Below, piece after piece: positions 17,362-31,300 of a stretch of 64,000 bases of DNA. The stretch is taken from NCBI GenBank assembly GCA_945859605.1, contig OX243821.1:18720935-18784934 (forward strand), written 5' to 3'. Position 1 is the first letter of the stretch. Every line of letters starts with the position of its first letter. Under the pieces are notes generated by a model. It saw only the letters and a list, made by a program, of their open reading frames with translations. It was not told the origin of the DNA and ran no database searches. The position numbers were made by a program, and so were the translations under genes. The stretch is from Lumbricus rubellus. Lineage: Eukaryota; Annelida; Clitellata; Crassiclitellata; Lumbricidae.

Positions 17362-17965
17362 TTTGTATGTGTTTCTGTGTGCACTTTTTATAGCCAGGGG
17401 CGGATCCAGGGGGCAATCCGGCCATGGCCTCCATTTAAAACTGCCATGGGACGTGGCCCCTCATTTGGTATGAAATTAGTAATATGCATATGAGTGTAAT
17501 GGCATATTGCCCCCTATTCGGAAAATGGCATGGGACGTGGCCCCCAGTCGGTTTTCAAGTGGAGGAGTAAAAAAAAGGTCATCAACTTTTTTGGCGGATG
17601 AAATGGTATGATTTTCTCCCAAAAAATTTGGCAGATGACTAGAAAAAAAAACCTCATCAACTTTTTTTGGCGGATGAAAAGTAGGCTACTTCAGCCAAAG
17701 ACTGATCCCTATTTATTTTCGACCAACAACCAAATTTCGAAATTTGTTTCACCTGTCCCATCCCAGGTTCTAAGATTTTTGCTTCCCCCCTTGGAAGAGT
17801 TCTGGATCCGCCACTGGTTATAGCGCCCCTTCAAGCTCTCTACTCCGGCCGAAGCGCTGAGCAATTGTGAGTGAAGGACTTGCCCAAGGTCCTTACGCGG
17901 CGAGGTGGATTCGAACCTGGAAAATTCCGGCTTCAAGGCGACGATAGCATAGCAATGAGCCGATC
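17362..17965 (-). mobile_element. SINE split by the hAT-like element at 17395-17816
   Basis: The SINE reads 17362-17394 then 17817-17965. TATAGCGCCCCTTCAAGCTC, GCGCTGAGCAATTGTGAG and GGTGGATTCGAACC (B box) are present on the plus strand. Confidence 0.85.
17395..17816. mobile_element. Non-autonomous hAT-like element nested in a SINE, 422 bp
   Basis: Ends CAGGGGCGGATCCAG and CTGGATCCGCCACTG. Flanks TTTATAGC and GTTATAGC (7 of 8) are the duplicated target, which lies inside the SINE motif TTGTTATAGCGCC. The interior has two GGCATGGGACGTGGCCCC-like copies. Confidence 0.88.
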
Positions 17966-18356
17966 TAAAGGTATCAAATTGCACCTCCTAAACAGCACCC
18001 ATGGTAACTTGTACCGCAACCGGTTTCAGATTACCCCCGGACACTAGATTTGCATAGATTTATCCGTCATCCCACTGTGGTTTGTTATCAATATTTTACT
18101 CGGAAAAAATAATAGCCTCGAAGCCATTTCTCCATGTAACTTCAGCGGCGATTTAGTATTTTAGTTACAGATAAAAATATTTATAACAAACCAAACCACG
18201 AAGTGGGATAACGGATGAAAATCTTCAGACCAAAACAAGAAGCGGGATTATTTTTCTGATAATTTTAGTCCAATAAATGCGACGATTGATGCAAATTACA
18301 GTTTGCAGGGGGGGTGGGTAATGTTTAGGAGGGGGTAATAATTTGAAGCCTTTAGC

Positions 18357-18960
18357 ATGGGCGTCCGCAGGAATTTTTCTAGGGGCGCAAACTTTTATAT
18401 AATTGTCACATGATCTAAATTTATTGGGTGACAGTTTGAATGTCTATATTACCACGAGAGAATCCTATAGATCATATCCTACTTATACGTTATGCGCCCG
18501 TTGCAAAGAAAGATATATTATATAGGTTCAACATGACTGCCTAAAAATGGCTCCATTTGAGGTCGACACAGCCAAACATGCGCTGGTCGCTGGGTCTCCG
18601 CCCCCAGACCTCGCTGGGGGAGCTTATATAGGCTACTGTAAAGACAAAACCTTTCTCTTTTACAATAACATTTTTATTTTTTATTGTTATCCTGGTAGCT
18701 TTCGACACTGAAAAACGACTTATTCTTAAAAATTTCGCGACTTTGTCGTTCACAAATAGTTGGCAAACAAGAGCCTAAAAATGGCTCCATTTAAGGTCGA
18801 AACAGCCAAAAATGCGTTGGTCGCTGGGGCTCCGCCCCAGACCCCGCTGGGGGAGCTTACGACGCTCCCCCAGACCCCCTAGTCGGGATGGGCTTCGTGC
18901 CTTCGGCACTCGCAACTTCCCGCCTTCGGCGCCGCCACTGACGACCAATTAGGTCTACAA
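18357..18960. mobile_element. Composite of diverged repeats, hAT-like left end at 18357
   Basis: It opens with CATGGGCGTCCGCAGGAA as at 638. After it, a segment starting GCCTAAAAATGGCTCCATTT occurs twice (18539 and 18774), each followed by CGCTGGGGGAGCTTA. No matching right end; no genes. Confidence 0.6.
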
Positions 18961-19753
18961 TACAGCGTCCTGGCACTTTTTTTTACACTTTAAGCACTGT
19001 ATATGTGTTATTGTGTGTATATATATATATATGGGATTGGATTGGTAGTATTTATGCCCCCCTAACTAGAAATCCTGGATCCGCCCCGGAATATAAGCTC
19101 GTATCGATCGCTGTTCGCTTCATATTATTGTGTGCAAGTTGTGCGTACAGAAATAAAATCCTGGCGGCGCCGCTGACCATTACCCTAAACTCCCTCCTCA
19201 ATGATATGTAGAAGACTCAAATGACGTATCGTTCTTATGATAATATTATAAGCTAGCTTCTCAAAATTTAAAGTCTTTAGACCATAATATCTAAAGTTGT
19301 GGACCTACACTTATTATCAAAGCCACCTAAAAGGGGTCCAGATTTAGGAGTACGCAGATAGGCCTAAGGCATAGATAACTTCGTTAGTAGGCCTAGTCCT
19401 ATTTCCGACAAACTTCAAATACCATAACATTCAAAAACGTTTAGCGGAAATTGGTTGCACAGAAATATTAGTTTTACCTGATTGAAGTAACAAACCTCAA
19501 GGTATATAATTATGTAGGACTGCCAATACAAAATAACTCTGTAACTGAAAATAGTTAATTACATGTTTACGTCGTTAGATCTGAGGCTAGTGACGTCAGC
19601 GTGCTAACTCTAGAAAGTTGCGAAATCGTAATCGTGAACTTAGCGTTGCTTTGGCGCCTTAATATTTAGTTGTGTGAATCGGAGTGTTATGTTATTCTTT
19701 ATAACAATGGTCTCTGCATACGTTTCACCCATCAATGTTCGCCAGTTGGGCGA

Positions 19754-19955
19754 TCATGTACTATCAGGGGGCGAAAAATACACGGTGTCTTTTGCCATCA
19801 ATCCGCCGGAGTTTCTAATGGCTAAACTAACCCCAACCGACCCTCACGATGCCTAACCTGAGCCCTAACCGACCCTCACGAAAAAGACGTGCAATGACAA
19901 CGCTGACGGCACTGCAAATATAAGTAAGAAATTTTCGCCCCCTGATTGTACATGT
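19754..19955. mobile_element. Inverted-repeat element (CAGGGGGCGAAAA type)
   Basis: CATGTACTATCAGGGGGCGA at the left and its inverse TCGCCCCCTGATTGTACATG at the right; the interior has two GACCCTCACGA units shared with the 14622 element. Confidence 0.65.
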
Positions 19956-20191
19956 ATACCGCCAGTTTTACTCTTGACCTGCCTTGTGACCTGCCAAAAT
20001 TCTTCGGAAGTTTTAAAGTCTTCTCTAGATTTAATTATCACTCATGACGCGACCCGCTTAAATTGTATAGCTGGCGCTGTTATAGCTAAAACGCCAATAA
20101 CGCAAGCAGAGTATAAGCTTACAGTTTTACACACCATCAATGATTTAAAGTTTTGTAACAAGAAATACGCCCAATAATACCTACTTAAGTC

Positions 20192-20341
20192 CGTGTGAGA
20201 ATTGTGGAAAAATAGCTGGGGGTTGGACTATGATCCACTTGGAATTGGAGTTTGAAAAAACAGACATTATGATGGGGCTCTAAGAAGGACTGGGGGGTAG
20301 GTTTGGGTTGAAAAACAACCCTCTCGGCAATTCTCACCCTG
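20192..20341 (-). mobile_element. hAT-like MITE family B
   Basis: GTGTGAGAATTGTGGAAAAA at the left and CGGCAATTCTCACCCTG at the right, the reverse orientation of the copy at 2038. Confidence 0.75.
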
Positions 20342-20344
20342 CCC

Positions 20345-20490
20345 TCAACCACCATATGAGCTCCACCAGTGTCCCATACCTATTGGTCTTTCTGCCTCAT
20401 TTCTCTCTCTTATTAAGACTGTCTTATTCGACCGGGTTGGACTAGGAGCGCTCCTGAGTAGTCCTTGAAGGGGCAATATATCAAATTGCC
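20345..20490 (+). mobile_element. LINE 3' tail fragment (CR1/L2-like)
   Basis: TTAAGACTGTCTTATTCGAC then GGAGCGCTCCTGAGTAG and CTTGAAGGGGCAATATA; the same order as the LINE ends at 42.2, 51.1 and 61.3 kb. Confidence 0.65.
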
Positions 20491-20785
20491 AGTTAATAAA
20501 TAAATACAGACATGCAATCGCAATATCTTCACACATACGATTCTAAGTGAAATTTAATAACATTCCAGTTTAACTAAAATTCTTATTCCGTCCACGCAGC
20601 TTACTCACTCACCGCAGCCTGAATTCTGGTTTATCTAAATTCACCACATAATATGGGAACATGGTTAAACGGTAACAGGTCGGCACAAAGATTGGAAGGA
20701 CGTGAGTTCAATTTCAATACCTGCCAGCCCCATAAGACTGGCGCAGCCTTCCATTCCTTAAGGCCCTTATGGGTGATGGTAGAAC

Positions 20786-20980
20786 CAGGGCTGTTATTAA
20801 GGAATTTTTAGAACTGCACAAATCCTTCTTTCCTCTCCTACCCTCCATGGTAAATAACTTCCAAACGGAAGACAATGACCATATTTTGCCAGTTTTAACA
20901 GTACAGACGTGCTTCTACAACTGCACAAGTCCATTTAGAACTGCACATTTTGTGTACAACTGCACGTCAAAAAAGCCCTG
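20786..20980 (+). mobile_element. hAT-like MITE family A with perfect 8-bp target duplication
   Basis: Ends CAGGGCTGTTATTAAGG and CGTCAAAAAAGCCCTG; GGTAGAAC flanks both sides (20778-20785 and 20981-20988). The best-preserved short member of family A. Confidence 0.92.
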
Positions 20981-21214
20981 GGTAGAACAGATTACCCTGG
21001 CACGCTGTCATATAGTTAAATTGGACTCCTGTTAAATTTGTTAGATCATCTGTTACCAATGTATCGTGCAATCCTATTGTATACTGGTCAGTTTGAATTA
21101 ATAAACAAAAATGTCACGGTATTTAGATTTAGATTTTAATACATTTTCATTACATTACGAAACGAATCCAATCGAAGCAACAGTCAACTGTGCATCACCA
21201 GAATTGAGCGACCA

Positions 21215-21460
21215 CGGTGAGAATTTCTGGGGGCTCACCCCCGACTCTTTCTTAGGCCCTCATACTAGTCTTCATTGCAACTCCACGTAAATTAACATCT
21301 AACCAACCAGCTATTACAGTTACAGTTACAGTTTTCATGCCGACTCTTACACATCATTATTCTCATACTGATTCTGACCCACCATCATTTTTCTACAATT
21401 CTCATACTGACTCTGACCCCATAATCCCCCATTATTTTTCTACTTTTCTTATACTGGGTG
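21215..21460 (+). mobile_element. hAT-like MITE family B relative, internally expanded
   Basis: GGTGAGAATTTCTGGGGG at the left; ACAATTCTCATACTGA-type ends occur repeatedly between 21350 and 21455, suggesting internal duplication. Confidence 0.5.
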
Positions 21461-22674
21461 CAACACAAGCATGGGCGGAGTTTACCAGGGGCTGGGGGAG
21501 GGCTAAGCCCCTCCACAAAGGCCCAGATTCAACTTTTTTACCACTATCCTTTCTCGGGGTTAGCCCCCCAATAAGGCCCAGACTCGGGGTTACCCCTCCC
21601 CCCCCAAGAACGGAAACCAAACTCCGCCCATGAACACAAGTCACTCGGGGGGAATAAACGAAACGATGATCAACTTCCCATCGTCTGGGTAACAACTGTT
21701 GCTTTTTAAATAAACAACAACAACAACAATAACAGACTCGGAAACAGTAGCGAATGCCACGAGGTGGAAAAACTACAGAAACACGCGCACGCACAGCAGA
21801 TTAACCGTCACACAGAAGAAAATAAATCGTGAAAACAAATTGAAAATTAAAACACGTCGCCTGTATAATTATGGCAGAAGTTACAGAACTGTAGCAAAGC
21901 CTAAACCGAAAGCCGCAAGACAAATAAAGCACGAAAAATCAGTTCGATATTGAGGGAAAAAACACATGTGTCGCTCAATGATTGGGCGATAAAATCTTCA
22001 AGTAATATCTCTGTAATGTGTGACTTCAAGATGCCATGGTTTGAAGAAAGTTTACGGGTTCAAATCATCCGAAATAATTCCTTAGTTTTTACAAAGTCAT
22101 TCTATGTATCATGCAATATGCATCGGAAAACCCCAAATGGAAATCCCTTGAAAATCTTAGAAAACTCCCAAATGGAAATACCCAAAATCTTTGAAAAAAA
22201 CCGGCATGGAAATTCCCGACAATCTCGGAAACCCCCAAATTGAAATCCCCGACATCTCCCCACCCCCCCCCACCCCCGGCTATTTCTGCATTTCACAGAT
22301 TGTACAGTTTTTCCGACTGAATTGCAAGAAATATGAATAGGCACACAGTTAACACCAGGACACCAGCACAGAAGTGAGAGAGACAATTAAACCTTTACAA
22401 TTCTGACAAAGTCAGAAATGCAACTAAAATCAAAACACAGACCATTGTCTTGGCAATTAAAAAACTGTTTGATATCAGCAATTTTTCCTTTATCCAGGCC
22501 ACTTAGGTCAACTACACAAGTCACGTAAAACAATGCAAAGTTTCTACATTTTTAAACTTAAAACGTTTTAATTAAATTATGACAAAAGACCAAAGCCTCA
22601 AACCACCGAAAAACATTTATTCGCAAATAAAAATCAAAACAACAACAACAGCGATCGCAATTCTTACTATCATC

Positions 22675-22680
22675 TTTATT
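22675..22680 (-). promoter_or_regulatory. Candidate poly(A) signal of PAIP1
   Basis: AATAAA on the minus strand about 720 nt downstream of the PAIP1 stop; another AATAAA lies about 60 nt further on, near 22617. The intervening 22.7-23.4 kb has no other gene and would be the 3' UTR. Confidence 0.45.
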
Positions 22681-23398
22681 CGTCCATTTTGTTTTACTTT
22701 AAAAATGATAACAGTGCGTTTTTCGAGAGAGAAAAGAAACAGCTGAAACGAAAAAACGCAAACAGAATAATAAATAATTAATTACAAGTGAAAAATTTCT
22801 CAACAGCATAAATAATTATCGTTCAGCAGACATGCTAGAAATCCGAATTCGCTAACAAAACAAACAAAAGAAATGTTCACAACAGCTAGAAGAATTGTGA
22901 GCCTGCCAACAAAAGAAGATATCATCGTAAGCAAGTAAACTTGCTCTGTCCACCACCACTCACTCTCTCACACCTCTCTAACCAACAAAAAGAAAGCAAG
23001 GAACACACAAACACACACATGCAAACTCTCGGCTGTTGAACTACATATGCTGCCTTGCAACTTCGCAAGAAGAAGACCCGACGAAATAATAATAAAAACT
23101 TCTTTCTGCCGACGTCGTTCCAAGCGTGGGTCGTGATTTTAAGGATCCGATTTTAAAGAACTCGCTTCGAAAACAAGAACGCGAACGAATTCGCGTGGCC
23201 GCCTCCCCCCTCCCGCAATCCGACACGAGGTAAATATCTACAAAACATTCGTGGGGCAAGTCAAGTCCCTGCCCTCCCAGCCCTCCATCTCAACCTCCGA
23301 TCGAAAACCTCTACTACGCTAATAAAAATAACCAAACGAGCACCAGAGTGAGAGACAAATGGATGATCGAACCCCCCTACAGCCCCTCCTTTCCTCCC

Positions 23399-24973
23399 CT
23401 AGGGTTGGTACGACCAGTAGGCGGGCACGGATGGGGGCGGCTGCGTTTCAGCGATGAACTCCTCGAAGGCTGTCGCCGTGTCCGCGTCCATCACCTGATC
23501 GCCGATCCAGTATTGCACGTTGCCGTCGCTCGCACTGAATTAAAAACATAACGAAAACCATAAATTAAACAATTATTAATAACAATAATAATAATGTTTC
23601 CAACAACTACATTCGTACTGAATTAAAAACATAACGAAAACCATAAATTAAACAATTATTAATAACAATAATAATAATGTTTCCAACAACTACATTCGTA
23701 CTGAATTAAAAACATAACGAAAACCATAAATTAAACAATTATTAATAACAATAATAATAATGTTTCCAACAACTACATTCGTACTGAATTAAAAACATAA
23801 CGAAAACCATAAACTAATTAATCATTAATAAAAAAAATAATAATAATATTTCCAACAACTACATTCGTACTGAATTAAAAACATAACGAAAACCATAAAT
23901 TAATTAATTAATTATTAATAACAATAATAATAATAATAATGTTTCCAACAACTACATTCGTACTGAATTAAAAACATAACGAAAACCATAAATTAATTAA
24001 TTATTAATAACAATAATAATAATGTTTCCAACAACTACATTCGTACTGAATTAAAAACACAACGAAAACTATAAATTAATTAATTAATTATTAATAACAA
24101 TAATAATAATAATAATGTTTCCAACAACTACATTCGTACTGAATTAAAAACATAACGAAAACCATAAATTAATTAATTATTAATAACAATAATAATAATG
24201 TTTCCAACAACTACATTCGTACTGAATTAAAAACACAACGAAAACTATAAATTAATTAATTATTAATAACAATAATAATAATAATAATGTTTCCAACAAC
24301 TACATTTGTACTGAATTAAAAACACAACGAAAACTATAAATTAATTAATTATTAATAACAATAATAATAATATTATATGTTTCCAACAACTACATTCGTA
24401 CTGAATTAAAAACACAACGAAAACTATAAATTAATTAATTATTAATAATAATAATAATAATAATAATAATGTTTCCAACAGCTACATTCGTACTGAATTA
24501 AAAACACAACGAAAACTATAAATTAATTAATTATTAATAACAACAATAATAATAATAATGTTTCCAACAACTACATTCGTACTGAATTAAAAACACAACG
24601 AAAACTATAAATTAATTAATTATTAATAACAATAATAATAATAATAATGTTTCCAACAACTACATTCGTACTGAATTAAAAACATAACGAAAACCATGAA
24701 TTAATTAATTATTAATAACAATAATAATAATGTTTCCAACAACTACATTCGTACTGAATTAAAAACACAACGAAAACCATAAATTAATTAATTATTAATA
24801 ACAATAATAATAATAATAATGTTTCCAACAACTACATTCGTACTGAATTAAAAACACAACGAAAACTATAAATTAAATAATTATTAATAACAATAATAAT
24901 AATAATAATAATGTTTCCAACAACTACATTCGTACTGAATTAAAAACATAACGAAAACCATAAACTAATTAAT

Positions 24974-25005
<32 letters not shown>

Positions 25006-28000
25006 TTTCCAACAACTACATTCGTACAGAATTAAAAACATAACGAAAACCATAAATTATATTCTATCGTTTCCAACAACTAACTAAATTCACTTCAATT
25101 GATAAGCATCCAAAAAAATATGTTCACTTTAAAGGGAGCTAGTCCCGGCTAGGAAGGAAAAAACATAACCGAAACTATAAATTGCTAAATTGTTTCCAAC
25201 AACTACATTCAATTCAATTTGTAAGCTTTATAGAGCATCCCAATAATACAAGCACATGTTCACGCTGTAGTCGGGAGCGCCTCTGAGGAGAGAGCTTGAA
25301 GGGGCACTATAACAAGTGCACAATGCACATACAAAGGAGTGCGTCTGCAGGTGTTTTGTTAAAGCAAAAATATTAAAGTTATTATTATCAGGTTGTTTCG
25401 TCCCTTCTGCAAAAAATCTGGAGTCATCGCAATGCACACGGCTAGCAAGTCTGAACGTGAGGCATAAGCTGGTGCAATTTACATCGCAAACTTGAGCAAA
25501 TGCAAAAATCAAGAACATGGGCTAACGCTCGTAGAAGCTTCTAAATGAAAAAATCTCGATTTCAATAGATATGCGTATCATTAGTGTAAAGAAATTTCTT
25601 CGAAAAAATGTGGTAGTTAAAAAATAAAAAGGAGTCCATTTTCCAGATATTTTTCTGCAGGAAGGGGCAAAACACAATGGTCACGATTAAATTATTTAGC
25701 AGGCGCTCGAAAAATTCAAAGCCAAAAATTAAGAACATGGGCATTTTGATGGAGGTATCTACATGCATGTAAACGAGGAATTCCCAACCTGTGGCCCGCG
25801 AGCCAAAAGTGGCCCGCCATGCCCCAAAAAATGGCCCTCATCTCTCAAAGAATTAACAAACTTATATAATAAAAATGACAATTTTAACAGGATAGAACAC
25901 AATTATTTTCTATTACAAATTATTTTATTTTGAAATCCATAAAAAACATCAAACATTCTATTTTGAATCAATAATAACAATTTTATATACTTTTAGTTAA
26001 TTAAATTTTAGCCTTGTGGCCCCCTAATGTCCTTCAACTAAGAATAAATGGCATGCATGTCCTCCAACTTAGAAAAAGTGGCCCTAACATCAAAAAAGGT
26101 TGGGAACCACTGATGTAAATTCAATAAATAAATAAATAAATCACCACCGCGCCCCATTTATAGCGTGAAGGGAATTAAACAAAGAAGAGGACTTACAGAT
26201 TCATTGGTCCTACGCCTCCTCCTCCTCCGCCGCCTTCAGCACCCGACCAGTGTCCACCGTACTGCTCAAAGTCCTCGACATCGTCGACGCGGTATCCACC
26301 CTGGTTGCGACAATCAAAATATACTGGTTCATCCTAACGAAACAGATTCACAACTCACCATCACAATTAAGGATTGTAAGGATAGTAATAATAATAAACA
26401 GAGACAGAGATACACAGAGACATAGAAACAGATAGACACAGAGACAGAGAGACTGAGACACACAGACAGAAAGAGACACACAGAAACAGAGACAGAAACA
26501 GGGATAAAGAGATACAGAGACACACAGGGATACATACGCAGAGACAGAGACACAGACAATTAAAGATACGGCAGACCGAGACATAGAAACAGAGAGACAT
26601 ACAGGGTGAGAATTGCCGGGGGTTTGAGGGGTTTCAACTCCCCCAGTCTTTCTTAGAGCCCCAAATTTCAAGTGGATCATTGTCCAACCCCCCAGTTATT
26701 TTTCCACAATTCTTACACTGGAGACAAATAGGGATAGTATCAAACATAACAAAATAACAACAAGAGGTAGCTTTTGCAATTTTACTTGTTTCCAATAACA
26801 ATAATAATAATTACAATAGCATAATTAATCAAGACATTGAATGACAGCTCTACACAACATGGTATACAATCAACTTCATTAACTAGTATAAATTTCAACT
26901 TTTGCATAACATAATATTTGTAAAACAATCACAATGATAACGATACAAAGACTAGCATGGCACCTTAAAAGTAAATACACAAAGGCTGTTAGTGTGGGCA
27001 CTTTGTCCCTTGTTCTTAACTCGTTTTAGGGTCTATAAGTGCGCGCTTTATAAAAGTCAAATACATACAGATATCAGATCAATGAGATCATATATATATG
27101 TGACCGTGCCTATGAAAACCCTCCTAAAGTCGGAAATTTCATAAAATGAGTTTAATTTTGTTTTAAATACTACAGATGTAGTTGATCAATTTGGTGAAGC
27201 CCGTATATTTGCATCATTTGAAATGAAATAGTTATGAATTTGTAAAGATTTAGAGTCTCAGCATTTTGAGAAATCGTTTTAGCGAGAAATCGCCAGTTGA
27301 AAATTACCTTCGTTACATGAACCACACAAAAGTCAATAGAATTTTTATCAGAATTTATAAATATGTTCTAAACTTAGAATTTTCTGCTCTTTCCAATGGT
27401 GTCAACGGTTTTTCTTGGAAAATTGAATTGAAGGAATGGCACAGATTTAAATAAGAGTCTACGCACAGTAGCGTGCATTTCGTTGAGAACAGGGTGTAGC
27501 CTACGCGAGACAGTTAATATTCTCGGCATCAGATTATTCACTTGAATCGTCATTTTGCACATCACTTTTGCTCAAGTAGACATTTATAAAATATAGGAAT
27601 TGATGGTCTCGTCAATTTATATTCAAATTGAAAGCTGAAAGATCATTTTAAACAGCCCGCGACTAAGTTTGTTTACAAGCTTTCGGCCATGCTATCATAG
27701 TAATTTCGTATTCGTCAGAAGGCGCTAAGGGTCATAGTATCAGTCAACGACAGTCTGTGCTCTCCTAAATTTATTTATTGTTAATTATTAATGCATTTAA
27801 ACTATTTATTTTGTGCACAGATGGGTTGAGAAAAGAATTCTGCACATTGCAAAACTAAATCCACTGCCATTAATGCAACGCTCACTGATTAGAATTAGCC
27901 ATAAGCGACACCCGGCCAAAGTCGCGGCTTAGAGCGACCAACTCACATTTTAATTCATAGTAAATTAGGCTGTATTCATACGCACTTGCTAAGGGCACAG

Positions 28001-28330
28001 ATCGAACCAGCAGACAAAAGTAGTTCAGGACATGAATAATTAATTAATCAGCTCTCACAACAAGATCGTCGGCTAATTTTAAATAAACGCCCGCTTGACT
28101 CGGCCGAAACAGGGATATAATTAAGACACCCGACGCACAAAAAATAAAAATAAAAATATTTCTACTGTTCAGTTGGTCATGAAACTTTTGAATTTAGTAG
28201 TTGAAATATAAATGATTAATATTATCCCCAAATACTTTTTTTGACCGATTTACCCCTTCATGACCTTTCCGCTCGATTTGCTAGGTTTCAATATTCGCGA
28301 CTTTAGCCGGGAAATCCCAGGCACGGACAC

Positions 28331-28372
<42 letters not shown>

Positions 28373-31300
28373 GCTCACTACTCAGAGGCGCTCACAACTC
28401 CAGCACGGACAGTCGGACACTGCTTCGAAGTTTCACACCGAAACACACGATACAGCATCACCAATACAAGTGTCAAGTGACATTTCAGAAATAGTCTACG
28501 TACCGCCGACTGTATGACGGCCTCGGCGGAGATGTAGTTCTTCGTGTCCCCGGCCCCAGAGGCGGTCACGATCTCGTCCTCACGTCGTCCCCAGTTGTTC
28601 GCTCGCAGCTCGATCAAAGACGAAATCATGAATTGAGTCGACCTGTAACAGTTACAACGTAGTGTAACCAACAATTTATGTAGCTCGTTAGTATTTTTTA
28701 TAGCGTTGTAGCTATTTATTTAGCACAACTATTGTCGCAGGATCGCTTCCTGCTACACGCCCAAAGGTTCACCAAAAGTTAAAATTGGCAGATCACATTG
28801 GTAAAATGAGTAGCAGGACATGATTGGACACCCTGTTGGCTATACATCAATCATCATCAATATCATTGGGCTCAATGCCCTTAAGAGTCCGACGCCACTC
28901 TCTGTCTGAGTCTGTCTTGTGTCATGTTGCCCAGCTTCAACCGGATCGGTCAGCAGGTCTGCTCCATATCATTAACATCTTGGAGCACCTAGACCACCTT
29001 GTCTGATTGATGAGAATGTTGGGAGAGAGGCATGAAGGACAACCTGGGACAAGACACTGTTGGCTGCCGACAGTTAAATTCGACTTTTGTAATCTAACGT
29101 CATAATTATCAACCTTCTTCTTTTCCGTCAGGCTAGTACTAATCCCTCTCTGTGGAGGGGTCAGCCACCAACGTCATATGACTAACGTCATACTACAAAT
29201 TTTACTCATGCTGTGTTGAGTCAGTTGGAAATTAAACAAAGATTATAAATTATAAATTTATTATTTCACTATCATCATTATCCATAACCACTCGTTGTAA
29301 ATATGTTCCCCAAGGAACTAAATGGCCATAAAAAATAAGAAGATAACAGCAACATTGGCATTGTGCACTTCTGAGCTTTGTAAGGAAGGCATTATCAAAT
29401 TTCAGTTGTATTGTATAGAGGAGATATCATTATTATTATTAATTAGTTATTATTATTTTCATTCCTGAAGGCGCCAATTCCTATCTCCGACGCCCTGAAT
29501 GACAATCTGAACTTCTGAAGAGCATAGAACTACTCCGACTCATCAATCTGAGACTCACTGAGGGATGGCTGAGTTGAGGCTGAACCTCAGTAGCTCCGAA
29601 AAGATCTGGCTCAAGTCGGTACCAAGGTCTTCGAGAACGGCTCCAGTCAACTACAACAGATCAGTCACTCTTTGTATTGTCTTGTATTCTATTGTCTTGT
29701 AATTCTATTGTCTTATATTCTATTGTTTTGTATTCTGTTGTATTAGACATTTGTTAGTAGGATAGAAATGCTTTGTACGCTGCTATTAGCACCTTTGTGT
29801 CGTATTGTTTTAAAACATTTATAAATCAAATCCATTTATTGATCCGGTGTCAAGCAATATTACTCAATAAAATCAGCTAATCAAGGCAAAAAAACAACAT
29901 ATTGAAACAAAAGAATGTTACAGATTAGATGGAAACAATAGGTTAGCCGGAAGGGGCAAGTTCCACTAGATTGGGGCTCATTGAGTATTAAGGTGACTGA
30001 AGAAGTCAATAACACTTCATATTCATGGCTGCCTCAGGTCTAGCTTAAGGGGCTGCGCATACCATATTCTGTTTCTTATACCGGTCTGAGTGCAACATAC
30101 CTCCAGGCAACCAGTGACTGATTAGATTAGAATATATCAGACAAGATTAGAATAAATAAGATTAGATTAGAATACATTAGATTATTTAAGACAAGAATAT
30201 ATTAAATAAGATTAGAATTACATTAGAATGAATGTAATGAATCTATTCATTAGAATAGATTAGATCAGAATATATTTAGATAAGAATATATTAGATAGAC
30301 CAGAACATATCAGATAAGATTATATAGGATAAATAAGATTAGAATCTAGATTAGATAAGAATAGAATATAATAGATAAGATTATGATAGAAAAGCTAAGA
30401 AAAGATTAGATATTACCTTGAGTACTTGGACAGTACAGTGAAGCGACTCGTGAGTTTCATGAGCTAAGAGCGTGAGAAGCAGCTGAGCGATTTGTTGAGG
30501 CAGTTCGGGAATAAACAGCCCAGAATCCTGAATCATGAAAAAACCACGTCACATCATTTCAGTGCAACGTTCATTTAGAAAACATCACAGAACTACTTGA
30601 ATGTGCAATTCTACAGGAAAAGCTTTCTTTCTATCCGTCTGAAAAACAAATTCTTTTCTTTCCAAACTGCTTCGCAACCTCGTTAGTTTCCACTTTCCAG
30701 CTCAGATTTTAATAAATTTTAAACTTCCAGACTTCATTCGCAAGTCATCATCACGCGGGAAAAAAATCCCTGAAGACAGTAGAAGACTAAAATCTTTAAG
30801 ATTTATTATGAGTAGACTCTCCGGTTGCGTGCTTTCTGGGAAGATTCTTTTTTGTTCGGGCGCGTTATAAAAGAGTTTAATAATAATAATAATATTTATA
30901 AATGTACACCGCACCAGTGTCAGTGCAGAGAGTCTACCGACTCAAGAGGACAATTGACTGATAGCACCAGTTGTAGAAAGTCAGGATTATCGAATGTGTT
31001 CAGCCTTACCTTGATGCTAAGAAGATTTTTAAAAGTTTTGTTTTTATCCGTCCAAAGATCAGATTCCTTTCTTTCAACAGAAAAACCAGGAATGTTTGGT
31101 CGAGTCCACACAGCATAGAAAACCATTTGATTATGGTTTGGTGTCAGGTCGGGAGCGCCTCTGAGGAGTTCTCTTCAAGTGGCGCTATATAAATGTTCGA
31201 TTACAATTACAATAGTAGTAGCAGTAGTTTCCTACCTTGATGCTAAGAAGCAGTTCTCCCATGAAGATGGTGAAACCGACGAGTGACGAAAGGTTGTCGG

